From the NCBI RefSeq assembly GCF_000315055.1, contig NZ_BAER01000017.1, forward strand, positions 124,001 through 188,000: 64,000 nt of DNA, in the 5' to 3' direction. The first letter of the stretch is position 1. Each line of letters starts with the position of its first letter. The notes beneath the pieces are model-generated. The model searched no databases. It was given only the letters and a program-made list of their open reading frames with translations, and was not told where the DNA came from. This document shows positions 31,802 to 40,474 of the stretch, piece by piece. Source of the stretch: Paraglaciecola polaris LMG 21857. GTDB taxonomy: Bacteria; Pseudomonadota; Gammaproteobacteria; Enterobacterales; Alteromonadaceae. The position numbers and the translations under genes are program-made.

Positions 31802-31841
31802 CACTTTTATATTCAGGTCAGTAATGAGAATAGAGTAATAG

Positions 31842-32609
31842 ATGGTTTTCCCAATAATAATTGTCCTTATAGTGTCTTTGATCGTGATGGCGATCATTGT
31901 GAATGCAGTGCAACAACACCGTAATAAGGTTGAGGCCGAAAAACGTGTTGAAGTTGCAAAGCAGAAAAACGTAATAGACGAAACAGAAGAAATCTTACTG
32001 GCGGCTGAGCATATCCCAATAGGCCAACAACTGAAGTTCATTTTACAACAACGTATATTGAACGCCTTAAAAATCATTGCTCAGGTTAATCCTGGGGTCA
32101 TGGATATTCGTAGTCGCATCGAAAGTGCGGCCAACAAGTTAAAATCTCTTGCGGGTGACCAAGAGACAGGTTTGCCTGACGCCTTCACTTTACCCAGCAA
32201 TGACAAGCAAGTGGTGCAATACATCAAATGTGTCAAAAAGATGCGTGGCTTATTACGTTCTGAATATACAAAAGGTCGAGTGGATAGCAGTGCCTTTATG
32301 GTCGAGGACAAATATCTAGAGCGTCTACAATTGCGCGCTAATGTGGAAACATTGATGCGACGGGGTGATGCCTCTTTGAAAGCTCAACAACTGGGCTCTG
32401 CCCGTCAATGTATTGAAAAAGCCATTGCCGCGCTTGATAGCCAGTCGCAACCCGATGAATATATATTGCAAAGAAAACAAGAACTCGAACAGCAGCTTAA
32501 GCAAATTCAAGACAGCTTGCGTACCGCAAACACTGAAGATGTGCGTAAACGTAAAGAATCAGAGCGTAACGAATTAGACGAACTGTTTTCTGAAAAGAAA
32601 AAATGGTAA
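31842..32609 (+). CDS. Membrane-anchored helical protein of unknown function
   Basis: A 255-residue protein with one N-terminal transmembrane helix (residues 3-23) and a cytoplasmic, almost wholly helical remainder rich in Gln, Glu, Arg and Lys, with likely coiled coil near 190-250 (EYILQRKQELEQQLKQIQDS). I do not recognise a characterised family. It follows the orphan kinase by 40 bases on the same strand and may be co-transcribed. Confidence 0.7.
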   Translation: MVFPIIIVLIVSLIVMAIIVNAVQQHRNKVEAEKRVEVAKQKNVIDETEEILLAAEHIPIGQQLKFILQQRILNALKIIAQVNPGVMDIRSRIESAANKLKSLAGDQETGLPDAFTLPSNDKQVVQYIKCVKKMRGLLRSEYTKGRVDSSAFMVEDKYLERLQLRANVETLMRRGDASLKAQQLGSARQCIEKAIAALDSQSQPDEYILQRKQELEQQLKQIQDSLRTANTEDVRKRKESERNELDELFSEKKKW

Positions 32610-32654
32610 TCAGCCTCATTGCGCCCAAGCAATTTTGCCGAACACCTTGGCTTA

Positions 32655-33548
32655 TTATTCAAGGTGCGTGCTCTGACTGACCCAATCCCACAATGCTTGT
32701 GCTGACACCGACATGTTCCCCTGCTTTTTTTTGACCATACCCACGCGTTTACTCAACCCCTCACCTTGAATGGGTAAACATAGCAAGCCCAAGCGTTGCA
32801 TTTGCTGGCGACATAAGCCAGGCACAATAGACACACCTAACCCATGCTCGACAAATTGTCCTAAAGTGGCCAACTGCGACGCCTCTGCCACCATATTTAG
32901 TTTTATGTTCAGGGTGTCATAATAACTGTCGACCCAACGACGAATAGCCGAACCTCTATTCATCGCGATGAACGGGTACTGAGCAAGCTCAGTCCAGCTA
33001 ACTTCGCTGGCATGATTTAGCGGATGCAATCTAGGTAGCACGGCGATAAATTCATCGCTGAACATTGGGTAAAACTCAAGACCGTTCAGCTGCTCAGTTT
33101 CAAAAGTAAAGCCAAGAGCGACCCGTTCTTCGGACACCGCTTTGATCACTTGCTCCATCACAATGTCAGCAACACTGACCTTTACATTAGGAAACCGGGA
33201 TTGAAACTTCAGCAAAATTGCCGGTAAATATCCGACCGCAAAAGACGGCATAGCTGCGATAGACAGCTTACCTCGCCCCATCGAAAACACTTGCTGAAGA
33301 TCGCTAAATGCATCTTGCCAATCGTTTAACAAGCGTATTGCCGTCGGAAAAAAATCTTCTCCTTCCGGACTTAAGGTCACTTTACGGGTCGTTCGAGAAA
33401 ACAGCGCACCGCCCACCTGTTCTTCCATCTTTTTGATGGCACTGGATAATGCGGGCTGAGATAAACACATCTTTTGTGCTGCCTCCGCAAAGGTGCTCGA
33501 CTGAGCAACTTGTACAAATACTTGCAACTGACGATAAGAAACGGCCAA
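32655..33548 (-). CDS. LysR-family transcriptional regulator
   Basis: A 297-residue LysR regulator: N-terminal helix-turn-helix (SSTFAEAAQKMCLSQPALSS, then AIKKMEEQ) and a periplasmic-binding-protein-like effector domain from about residue 90. The start is TTG, supported by an AGGGG site upstream and by the HTH needing this N-terminus. It is divergent from the CoA-transferase genes with 119 bases between them, the usual layout for a LysR controlling its neighbour. Effector unknown. Confidence 0.87.
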   Translation of the reverse strand: MAVSYRQLQVFVQVAQSSTFAEAAQKMCLSQPALSSAIKKMEEQVGGALFSRTTRKVTLSPEGEDFFPTAIRLLNDWQDAFSDLQQVFSMGRGKLSIAAMPSFAVGYLPAILLKFQSRFPNVKVSVADIVMEQVIKAVSEERVALGFTFETEQLNGLEFYPMFSDEFIAVLPRLHPLNHASEVSWTELAQYPFIAMNRGSAIRRWVDSYYDTLNIKLNMVAEASQLATLGQFVEHGLGVSIVPGLCRQQMQRLGLLCLPIQGEGLSKRVGMVKKKQGNMSVSAQALWDWVSQSTHLE

Positions 33549-33667
33549 TGGAAACCCCTGAACAAACCTATTAATAAAAAAATTTATTAATAGCTATATT
33601 AATTCAACTTTACTATCAAAAGATAGTCTCTATATTAATGTTAAATAAACGTAAATGAGGAATGGAC
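33549..33667. promoter_or_regulatory. Divergent LysR / CoA-transferase control region
   Basis: A very AT-rich 119-base region. A perfect 10-bp inverted repeat TATTAATAAA/TTTATTAATA (33569-33578, 33583-33592) and a 6-bp one ACTATC/GATAGT (33612-33617, 33622-33627), both with 4-base spacers, are candidate LysR sites. Confidence 0.55.
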
Positions 33668-34387
33668 ATGGCAGGGTTTGATAAAGTTGTAACCAGTTAC
33701 GCTGAAGCAATGGCTGGCTTAGAGGACAACATGACCGTCATTGCAGGCGGATTTGGTTTATGCGGGATCCCCGAAGGCCTTATTGGTCAAATAAAAAAAA
33801 TGGCCACCAAAGGCCTAACTGTCGTATCAAATAATTGTGGTGTAGATGGCTTTGGTTTAGGACTGCTATTAGAAGACAAGCAAATCAAAAAAATGATTTC
33901 ATCCTATGTAGGTGAAAATGCGTTATTTGAACGTCAATTATTAGACGGTGAACTGGAAGTGGAATTAACTCCCCAAGGTACACTCGCAGAAAAAATGCGC
34001 GCAGGAGGCGCAGGTATCCCAGCATTTTATACAGCCACAGGTTATGGCACCCCTGTAGGCGAAGGCAAAGAAGTCAAAGAATTTAATGGCCGACCTTACA
34101 TCATGGAAGAGTCGATTACCGGAGATTTTGCCATTGTAAAAGCCTGGAAAGCCGACCGCTATGGCAATTGTATTTATCGTCATACTGCGCAAAATTTCAA
34201 CCCAATGGCCGCCACAGCGGGCAAAATTACCGTACTTGAAGTTGAAGAGTTAGTGGAGCCGGGTGAATTGGAGCCAAGCCAAATTCATACCCCAGGAATT
34301 TACATTAACCGGGTAATAGTGGGCCAATTTGAAAAGCGCATCGAGCGTAAAGTATTAGCAAAAACATCTAATCAGCTAGAGCAATAG
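33668..34387 (+). CDS. 3-oxoacid CoA-transferase subunit A
   Basis: A 239-residue alpha subunit of a succinyl-CoA:3-ketoacid (SCOT/AtoD-like) CoA-transferase, which moves CoA between succinate and acetoacetate or a similar acid. Family marks are [15 protein letters not shown] and the late [19 protein letters not shown] start at the ATG at 33668 because AGGA then lies seven bases upstream; the ATG at 33662 is too close. The beta subunit follows after nine bases. Confidence 0.92.
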   Translation: MAGFDKVVTSYAEAMAGLEDNMTVIAGGFGLCGIPEGLIGQIKKMATKGLTVVSNNCGVDGFGLGLLLEDKQIKKMISSYVGENALFERQLLDGELEVELTPQGTLAEKMRAGGAGIPAFYTATGYGTPVGEGKEVKEFNGRPYIMEESITGDFAIVKAWKADRYGNCIYRHTAQNFNPMAATAGKITVLEVEELVEPGELEPSQIHTPGIYINRVIVGQFEKRIERKVLAKTSNQLEQ

Positions 34388-34396
34388 GAGATCATC

Positions 34397-35053
34397 ATGG
34401 CATTATCACGAGACCAAATCGCCATGCGTGTGGCACAAGAATTTCACGACGGGGATTATATCAACTTGGGTATTGGTATACCCACTCTTGCCGCCAGTTT
34501 TGTGCCTAATGATATGCAAGTCATGTTGCAGTCAGAAAACGGACTACTAGGCATGGGTCCCTACCCCACAGAAGAAAACGTTGATGCAGATATGATCAAC
34601 GCGGGCAAAGAAACCGTTACGGCAGGTATAGGTTCTTCAATTTTTAGCTCAGCAGAGAGTTTTGCAATGATCCGTGGCGGTCATGTTGACGTGACTGTGC
34701 TTGGGGCATTTGAGGTGGACGTGACTGGCAGCATTGCCTCTTGGATGATCCCGGGTAAGCTCATTAAGGGCATGGGGGGCGCTATGGACTTAGTCGCGGG
34801 TGCCAAGAATATTATCGTGACTATGACCCATGCAGATAAACACGGTAATTCTAAGTTGCTCGATGCTTGTACTTTACCTTTAACCGGTGTGAATTGTATC
34901 AATCGCATTATTACTGACTTAGCCGTGCTCGAAGTCAAAGATGGTGCCTTTCATTTAGTAGAGCGCGCACCGGGTGTGAGTGTCGACGAAATCAAACGTA
35001 AAACGGCTGGTAAATTGATTGTCGGCAACGACATTCCTGAAATGCAGGTGTGA
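34397..35053 (+). CDS. 3-oxoacid CoA-transferase subunit B
   Basis: A 218-residue beta subunit with the catalytic Glu in [12 protein letters not shown] near residue 45 and a start ([20 protein letters not shown]) typical of ScoB. Together with subunit A it activates ketone-body-type acids. ScoAB (succinyl donor) seems more likely than AtoDA, but the acids used cannot be read directly. A GGAG site lies nine bases before the ATG. Confidence 0.93.
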   Translation: MALSRDQIAMRVAQEFHDGDYINLGIGIPTLAASFVPNDMQVMLQSENGLLGMGPYPTEENVDADMINAGKETVTAGIGSSIFSSAESFAMIRGGHVDVTVLGAFEVDVTGSIASWMIPGKLIKGMGGAMDLVAGAKNIIVTMTHADKHGNSKLLDACTLPLTGVNCINRIITDLAVLEVKDGAFHLVERAPGVSVDEIKRKTAGKLIVGNDIPEMQV

Positions 35054-35146
35054 GTTCATCACTTGTGCGCAAAAACTAAAATAAAGCTCCATAAATAGCG
35101 CGGCAATTGTATAATGCGCTTAATTACATATTAGAGTACTTATTTT

Positions 35147-36487
35147 TTGCAATTTAGCGATTTACCATTAGACCACCGCTTAGGTAAAGCCTTAGAAATT
35201 AAAGGCTTTGCCGAAGCGACCGAAATTCAAGCGCAAGCCATTCCTTATGCCCTCATGGGGAAGGACTTAATTGCCTCGTCTAAAACAGGCTCGGGCAAAA
35301 CCTTGGCTTTCCTGCTTCCTGCGGTGCAAAGGGTGCTAACCAAGCAACCCCTTAGCCGTAAAGATCCCCGAGTGCTCATTCTGGCCCCCACTAGAGAACT
35401 GGCTAAACAGGTATTTTTACAGCTTAAATGGTTGATCGCTAAACACCAATTAAAAGCCGCCTTGATCCTTGGCGGTGAAAACTTTAACGATCAGGTTAAG
35501 GCACTGCGTCATTATCCTCAGTTCGTAGTCGGCACAGCAGGCCGGGTCGCTGATCATTTGACTGGCAAGTCTTTATACTTAAATGGCTTGGAAATGCTCA
35601 TATTAGATGAAGCGGATCGCATGCTTGATTTAGGTTTTTCCGCCCAGCTGAAGCAAATTAATGCAGCAGCGGATCACAGGAAACGTCAATCGATGATGTT
35701 CTCGGCGACTTTAGATAACGCCGCTTTGCATTATCTCACCCAATCTATGCTTAAAGCACCCCAGCGCATCAGTATCGGTGTGTCCGGTGCTGAACATAAA
35801 GATATTCAGCAACGGTTTTTCTTAGCTGATAATGTGACTCACAAAGAGCGATTGTTGGCGCATATGATCAACGAAAAGGATCATCGCCAAGTCATAGTAT
35901 TTACTGCCACACGAGCCGATACCGAGCGTTTGTCGAATCTACTAAAAGAGCAAAGCTTGTATAGCATCGCCTTAAGCGGTGATTTAACACAAGGTCAGCG
36001 TAACAACATCATGAGTGAGTTTGGGCGTGGCCAACAACACGTGCTGGTAACCACTGATATTGCGTCTCGTGGCTTGGATTTATTAAATGTATCCTTGGTG
36101 GTGAACTTTGACCTACCTAAATTAGCTGATGAGTACGTACACCGCGTAGGTCGAACTGGCCGCGCTGGTAACAAAGGTGAAGCCGTGTCGTTTGTCGGTC
36201 CGAAAGACTGGGCAAGTTATTTGTCGATTAAAGACTTTTTACAACAAGAAATAAGTTTCAGTATGATCGAAGGCTTAACGGCTAAATTCAAGGGCTTACG
36301 CCCACCGAAAAAAGCGAAAGCCGCGGTTAAAAAAACCACGAACAAAGGGGCAAATACCCAAGGGAAGTCTGGAACTGGTGCAAATAATCAGGGCCCTGAA
36401 CGAATTAAACCTATGCAAGGTACCGAAGTAGGCGATCGCCCAATGAAACGCAAACCACGTCAAACCGTGGACGACAACGACGAATAG
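35147..36487 (+). CDS. DEAD-box RNA helicase
   Basis: A 446-residue helicase. The Q motif (GFAEATEIQAQAIP) is at about 19-32, Walker A ASSKTGSGKT, Ib TAGR, DEAD in LDEADRM, SAT in FSATLD, and C-terminal VFTATRADT, TDIASRGLD and HRVGRTGRAG. The tail from about residue 380 is Lys-rich and disordered. The start is TTG: no in-frame ATG lies between the upstream stop and the Q motif. It resembles the SrmB/RhlE group but I do not assign a name. Likely role is ribosome assembly or RNA decay. Confidence 0.9.
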   Translation: MQFSDLPLDHRLGKALEIKGFAEATEIQAQAIPYALMGKDLIASSKTGSGKTLAFLLPAVQRVLTKQPLSRKDPRVLILAPTRELAKQVFLQLKWLIAKHQLKAALILGGENFNDQVKALRHYPQFVVGTAGRVADHLTGKSLYLNGLEMLILDEADRMLDLGFSAQLKQINAAADHRKRQSMMFSATLDNAALHYLTQSMLKAPQRISIGVSGAEHKDIQQRFFLADNVTHKERLLAHMINEKDHRQVIVFTATRADTERLSNLLKEQSLYSIALSGDLTQGQRNNIMSEFGRGQQHVLVTTDIASRGLDLLNVSLVVNFDLPKLADEYVHRVGRTGRAGNKGEAVSFVGPKDWASYLSIKDFLQQEISFSMIEGLTAKFKGLRPPKKAKAAVKKTTNKGANTQGKSGTGANNQGPERIKPMQGTEVGDRPMKRKPRQTVDDNDE

Positions 36488-36567
36488 ATCGCCGCTCGAA
36501 CATCTAACTCAACTGTTATTTAGCACGTGCGAATATGGGTTAATGCATATTGAATTGGCTTAAGCTT

Positions 36568-36609
36568 CGCTCTACTCTGGAATAAAAGTATACCCACCAG
36601 AGTAGAGCG
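36568..36609. terminator. Hairpin between helicase and nitroreductase genes
   Basis: A perfect 13-bp inverted repeat CGCTCTACTCTGG (36568-36580) with its complement at 36597-36609 and a 16-base loop. T-tracts are poor on both sides (CTTTAT on plus), so termination is plausible from position but not strong. Confidence 0.55.
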
Positions 36610-36629
36610 CTTTATACCCTTATACCCTG

Positions 36630-37181
36630 CTATTTCCAATATTCAAAAAACTCACTTACATCTCTTGCTGGCTTCGGCGAAAGCTCAGATGCTGGTGTGC
36701 CTAAATATAAAAAACCAACGATTTCATCCTGCTCAGCACAGCCTAATGCGGTCTTTACATTCTCATTTTGAGCATAACTGCCGGTGCGCCAAATACCACT
36801 GAAACCTTGAGCGACGGCAGCCATTTGCATAGCATGAACCGCGCATGACGCTGATGCGACCTGCTCAACCCATGGAACTTTGCCATGTTCAACATATTTA
36901 GCGATAGCCACTATCACCATAGGTGCACGTTTAGGCAGCTCAGGCGCACGTTCAATTTCTTTTTCGGTCATATCTGCATCAATTGCAGCCTGTTCAAAAA
37001 TATCACCTAATTTAGCAAGCCCTTTTTTTTCACAGACGATAAAACGCCAGGGGGATAAACAAGCATGATCAGGTGCACGAAGCGCCGCTTGCATAATATT
37101 TTCTAATTCATCACCTGCTGGTGCGGGTGCTTGTAATCTGGGATGAGAACTACGATTCAATAATAGATTTAAGGCGTCCAT
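36630..37181 (-). CDS. ydjA: NAD(P)H nitroreductase, YdjA type
   Basis: A 183-residue flavin-dependent nitroreductase-fold protein, the minimal form found in E. coli YdjA (183 residues). The start LLNRSSHPRLQAPAPAGDEL, RAPDHACLSPWRFIV and the late GFLYLGTPA fit. It would reduce nitro or quinone compounds using FMN; physiological substrate unknown. Single gene. Confidence 0.88.
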   Translation of the reverse strand: MDALNLLLNRSSHPRLQAPAPAGDELENIMQAALRAPDHACLSPWRFIVCEKKGLAKLGDIFEQAAIDADMTEKEIERAPELPKRAPMVIVAIAKYVEHGKVPWVEQVASASCAVHAMQMAAVAQGFSGIWRTGSYAQNENVKTALGCAEQDEIVGFLYLGTPASELSPKPARDVSEFFEYWK

Positions 37182-37251
37182 AGAATAGTAAGACCTCTAA
37201 GGATAAGGAAAATTTTGATCGTTAGTATGGCGACTATCCTATGCAGGAGCA

Positions 37252-37282
37252 ATAAAAAAGGCGCGAAATGCGCCTTGTTTTT
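37252..37282 (-). terminator. Terminator of the DoxX gene
   Basis: A 7-bp stem AAGGCGC (37258-37264) and GCGCCTT (37270-37276), with a GAAAT loop and A/T runs on both sides; on the minus strand it ends in a U-tract 15-20 bases beyond the DoxX stop. Confidence 0.85.
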
Positions 37283-37296
37283 TAAAGAGTTGGGTT

Positions 37297-37923
37297 CTAA
37301 TCAAACATGAATTTTTTGCGGAGAAAGTGATCGACACTCGTGAACTTACCACCGCCAGTGAAAAATAATGACAGCAACATAAAAAAATATGTCATCGCAA
37401 ACTCAATACCATTGTTCAGTACAACAAACTTGCCACTTGAGGTTAACCAATTATAGTTGCCGTGCTCTTGTAACAAGCTTTTAGCAGCAGCCAACTTATC
37501 CGGCGCACTCATTACGTTTTCATTTAGCATTATGGTGCCATCAGACAACCAGCTTGATGCATCTGCAATTGCTGACCAACCGTTTGGCCAATGCACGGAA
37601 AACGCTGCGACCAACATTGTAAACATCAACGGAATGGAAGCCCATCGCGTCGCTAAGCCAATCAGAATGAATACTCCACCGAGTAGCTCAGCTGCTATCG
37701 CAAGCGATGCTAATAAAGCCGGAGCCGGCAAACCTAAGCCATATTCAGTGCTGGCAAACCAATCGACTGTATTTTCAAAACTGCCCAGTTTTGTCCAGCC
37801 AGCTTGGATCATAATGGGTGCTAAATACAAACGAAGTAATAACGGGGCGATGCCTTCAAAGACAGACGTTTTTTCTAAAGCGCGTTGCGCGCGGATTGCT
37901 AAACTTACTAAACTCATAATCAT
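37297..37923 (-). CDS. DoxX-family membrane protein, HvfX-like
   Basis: A 208-residue protein with a DoxX core: ALLLRLYLAPIMIQAGWTKL-type first helix, PALLASLAIAAELLGGVFIL, RWASIPLMFTMLVAAFSVHW and a last helix IEFAMTYFFMLLSLFF. HWPNGW and NNGIEFAMTYF resemble the DoxX subgroup that accompanies copper-binding RiPP (Hvf) clusters, as I remember it. No precursor, HvfB or HvfC gene is next to it here. A 60-residue loop lies before the last helix. Role unknown. Confidence 0.78.
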   Translation of the reverse strand: MIMSLVSLAIRAQRALEKTSVFEGIAPLLLRLYLAPIMIQAGWTKLGSFENTVDWFASTEYGLGLPAPALLASLAIAAELLGGVFILIGLATRWASIPLMFTMLVAAFSVHWPNGWSAIADASSWLSDGTIMLNENVMSAPDKLAAAKSLLQEHGNYNWLTSSGKFVVLNNGIEFAMTYFFMLLSLFFTGGGKFTSVDHFLRKKFMFD

Positions 37924-38074
37924 TCCAATAAAAATTGTTACTCATTAGATAGCCAATGTGCGGAAAAACTTTCAACGAACAGTGAACAAAAATAGACTTC
38001 GAATATAGAATGCTCGTAACGCGGGATATAAGAAACCACGCCGCACCTCATTATTTTTTACTTTGAGCAAGACG

Positions 38075-38563
38075 ATGAAAAAAACCTATTTGTTCGATTG
38101 GGGGGATACATTAATGGTCGATTTCCCTGGATCTCACGGCAAAATGTTTCTATGGGAAACCTTGGAATGTGTAGAAGGTGCTAAGTCGACATTAAGCACG
38201 CTATCCCAAAGCAATACGATTTATATCGCCACTGGCGCGGTGGACTCCCGTGAGCATGAAATCAAAAGCGCATTTGATCGTGTTGGCTTATCTGAATATA
38301 TTTCTGGTTATTTTTGCCATGCAAATATTGGTTTGCATAAAACCTCAGCCGCTTTTTACGACGCAATTTCTCAGCGCTTACAAATACCAAAAAGTCAGAT
38401 ATTTATGGTGGGTGATACGTTTGACAAAGATATCTGCCCCGCATTAACATCGGGTATAAATGCCATATGGTATAACCCGTCTAACCTGCCTCAGCCTGAA
38501 CTAGAACTATCGAAAGGGCAATCGTTTAGGCTGATACATAGTTTATACCAGTTGTGTGAATAG
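38075..38563 (+). CDS. HAD-family hydrolase with altered motif I
   Basis: A 162-residue capless or small-cap HAD protein. Motif I is LFDWGDTL: the nucleophile Asp8 is present, but the usual second Asp (two residues on) is Gly10. The threonine/serine motif is IYIATGA and the acidic motif VGDTFDKDI is intact. I start at the ATG at 38075; a TTG at 38063 is also in frame. Loss of the general acid predicts weak or different phosphatase chemistry. Single gene, substrate unknown. Confidence 0.8.
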   Translation: MKKTYLFDWGDTLMVDFPGSHGKMFLWETLECVEGAKSTLSTLSQSNTIYIATGAVDSREHEIKSAFDRVGLSEYISGYFCHANIGLHKTSAAFYDAISQRLQIPKSQIFMVGDTFDKDICPALTSGINAIWYNPSNLPQPELELSKGQSFRLIHSLYQLCE

Positions 38564-38584
38564 TAATTTCAATTGAAATCATCG

Positions 38585-39349
38585 CTATTCAGAGGACGGA
38601 ACGCCGCTATGAAAACGAAAATCATCGTCTGTAGACTGAATAATTTTTGCTTCTAGCTGACCAAAGTAGTTAACCCTTTCACTAATATCACCACCTGCAA
38701 CGGTTTCCGCCAGCGCTAAATAGTCTTGATAATGCCTTGCTTCGCTACGCAGCAGTGAAACATAAAATTTGCTCAACTCACTGTCCAAGTGGGGCGCCAA
38801 TTTAGCAAAGCGTTCACAGGAGCGCGCTTCGATGTATGCGCCACATATCAGCTTGTCGATAAGTGTAGCGGGTTCATGGGTCCTAACTTGGCGCATTAAC
38901 TCTTTTGCGTAGCGCCCTGCCCTGACATTAGAGTATTCAATGCCTCGCGCGGTCATAATGTCTAACACTTGTTGAAAGTGATGTAATTCTTCCTTAATCA
39001 ACAGCACCATCTTATCAACCAATTCAGCTCCAAACCTGACGTCACCTTTCGCTACTATCGCTTTACTTAACCCCCCATGTTTACCATTGAAACGGCCTTC
39101 AAAATCACGACGATAAACAAAATCTTCATACGGTTTAAGCCAAGCTAAAAGTTCAGCGGCGTTTTCTTTGTCCACGGCATATTTACGGATCAGCAACATG
39201 GCAGTTTGAGCAGCCTTGAGCTCACAATTACAGTGATCGATAAGCAGAACACTTTGCTGTTCAGGTTGCTTGGCTTTTTCGACCCAGCTGTCGGATGTAG
39301 GGGCGTGCAGAAAATGATGTATAGGCTTAAGTAAATCTGAGTACGGCAT
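38585..39349 (-). CDS. miaE: tRNA-(ms2io6A)-hydroxylase MiaE
   Basis: A 254-residue di-iron monooxygenase that hydroxylates the isopentenyl group of ms2i6A37 in tRNA. Likely metal ligands are in CELKAAQ (Glu43), KEELHHFQ (Glu121, His124), EARSCER (Glu174) and SEARHYQ (Glu203, His206). Length falls in the family range. It converges with the HAD gene, with only 21 bases between stops. Confidence 0.92.
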   Translation of the reverse strand: MPYSDLLKPIHHFLHAPTSDSWVEKAKQPEQQSVLLIDHCNCELKAAQTAMLLIRKYAVDKENAAELLAWLKPYEDFVYRRDFEGRFNGKHGGLSKAIVAKGDVRFGAELVDKMVLLIKEELHHFQQVLDIMTARGIEYSNVRAGRYAKELMRQVRTHEPATLIDKLICGAYIEARSCERFAKLAPHLDSELSKFYVSLLRSEARHYQDYLALAETVAGGDISERVNYFGQLEAKIIQSTDDDFRFHSGVPSSE

Positions 39350-39722
39350 GGTGATATAAACGTTTATTCTATAAAGGTGTAATCATACCACGAGTCCCAG
39401 CACATGTGGGCTAGCGGCACTGCAGAAAATATCCATCATATCTGAGCAAGAGTACAAAACACGGTTTAACGATTCGGCGTAAAACCACAAGTAATATGGT
39501 GGGCTTTACGCATAATTACATTGAAGAGACGTCAAGCACCATAACGTTTTGCTAGCTTTTTAATTAAAGTTTAATTGGATTGCCTTAGTCCTATTTATCA
39601 TTATGGCGAATTTCGAAAATGGGTAAAACATATAAAAGTGTTGACGAATTAACCAACCTACAACAGAATAAGTGTTAACCAGTTGTAAATTCATTGTTAA
39701 TAACGCAAGAGCGAGTAGCTAT
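39350..39722. other. Gene-free divergent region
   Basis: 373 bases between miaE and the Yip1 gene, holding both promoters. A TTGACG at about 39643 with CAGAAT 17 bases on is a weak sigma-70 candidate for the Yip1 gene. The stretch around 39540-39660 is AT-rich. Nothing else is evident. Confidence 0.4.
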
Positions 39723-40322
39723 ATGATATTGAACCATCTGTGGGGTTTGTATGCCCACCCAAAAGAAGAATGGCACAGCATTGACGACCGACACGAAACC
39801 TATTTTTACAGCTTGAGCCACATCGCCCTTATCTCTCTAATTCCCGCCATTATGACCTACTACTCAACTGCATATTTAGGTTGGAGTATTGGTGTTGGCG
39901 ATATCATTAAATTAACCAAGGAAAGTGCCGGGATAATGAGTATTGGCACTTATCTGGGTCTAGTCGTTGGCGTTCTAGCTCTGTCTGTGTTGATACACGA
40001 ACTGGCCAAGGCGTTTGATGCCACACCTACCTATACGCAATCATTAGAATTAGCGGCATATACGGCGACGCCTTTATTTATGGTGGGATTTGCCGCATTT
40101 TATCCTGTGCTTTGGTTCGTGATGCTGATTGGTTTGATTGGTCTAACTTACTCTGTGTATTTGCTCTACACAGGCACACCTATCCTGATGCATATCCCAG
40201 AAGAAAAAGGCTTTATTTACGCTAGTTCTGTTGTCACCTGTGGCTTGGTTTTACTCACGATTCTAATGGCTGCTTCCGTGATTTTATGGAGCATGGGTAT
40301 GGGACCGGTATTTACCGGCTAG
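39723..40322 (+). CDS. Yip1-family membrane protein
   Basis: A 199-residue protein with five or six predicted transmembrane helices (about 34-54, 72-92, 108-128, 130-150 and 165-190). It begins MILNHLWGLYAHPKEEWHSI, the usual start of bacterial Yip1 (YIP1/DUF1282) proteins; the longer frame from 39672 lacks these features. Function is not known. A bidirectional terminator separates it from purF. Confidence 0.82.
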   Translation: MILNHLWGLYAHPKEEWHSIDDRHETYFYSLSHIALISLIPAIMTYYSTAYLGWSIGVGDIIKLTKESAGIMSIGTYLGLVVGVLALSVLIHELAKAFDATPTYTQSLELAAYTATPLFMVGFAAFYPVLWFVMLIGLIGLTYSVYLLYTGTPILMHIPEEKGFIYASSVVTCGLVLLTILMAASVILWSMGMGPVFTG

Positions 40323-40371
40323 TCGCTATGTTTGGTCTGCAAACCAAAGCAGACGCCACACCAACAGATAC

Positions 40372-40403
40372 AAAAAAGCGCTGAATTTATCAGCGCTTTT
40401 TTT
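40372..40403. terminator. Bidirectional terminator between Yip1 gene and purF
   Basis: A perfect 13-bp stem AAAAAAGCGCTGA (40372-40384) and its complement (40390-40402), with an ATTTA loop and A- and T-runs on either side. Confidence 0.92.
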
Positions 40404-40474
40404 ATTCGTTTTTCCCATCATGAAACACGTTGACAAGACAGGTCTAATGAGCGGCCATTCTTACTATAAAGTGT

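Noticed and set aside
37297-37923. Part of a complete copper RiPP (Hvf) cluster
   Set aside because: No precursor with Cys-rich repeats and no HvfB/HvfC genes occur on either side.
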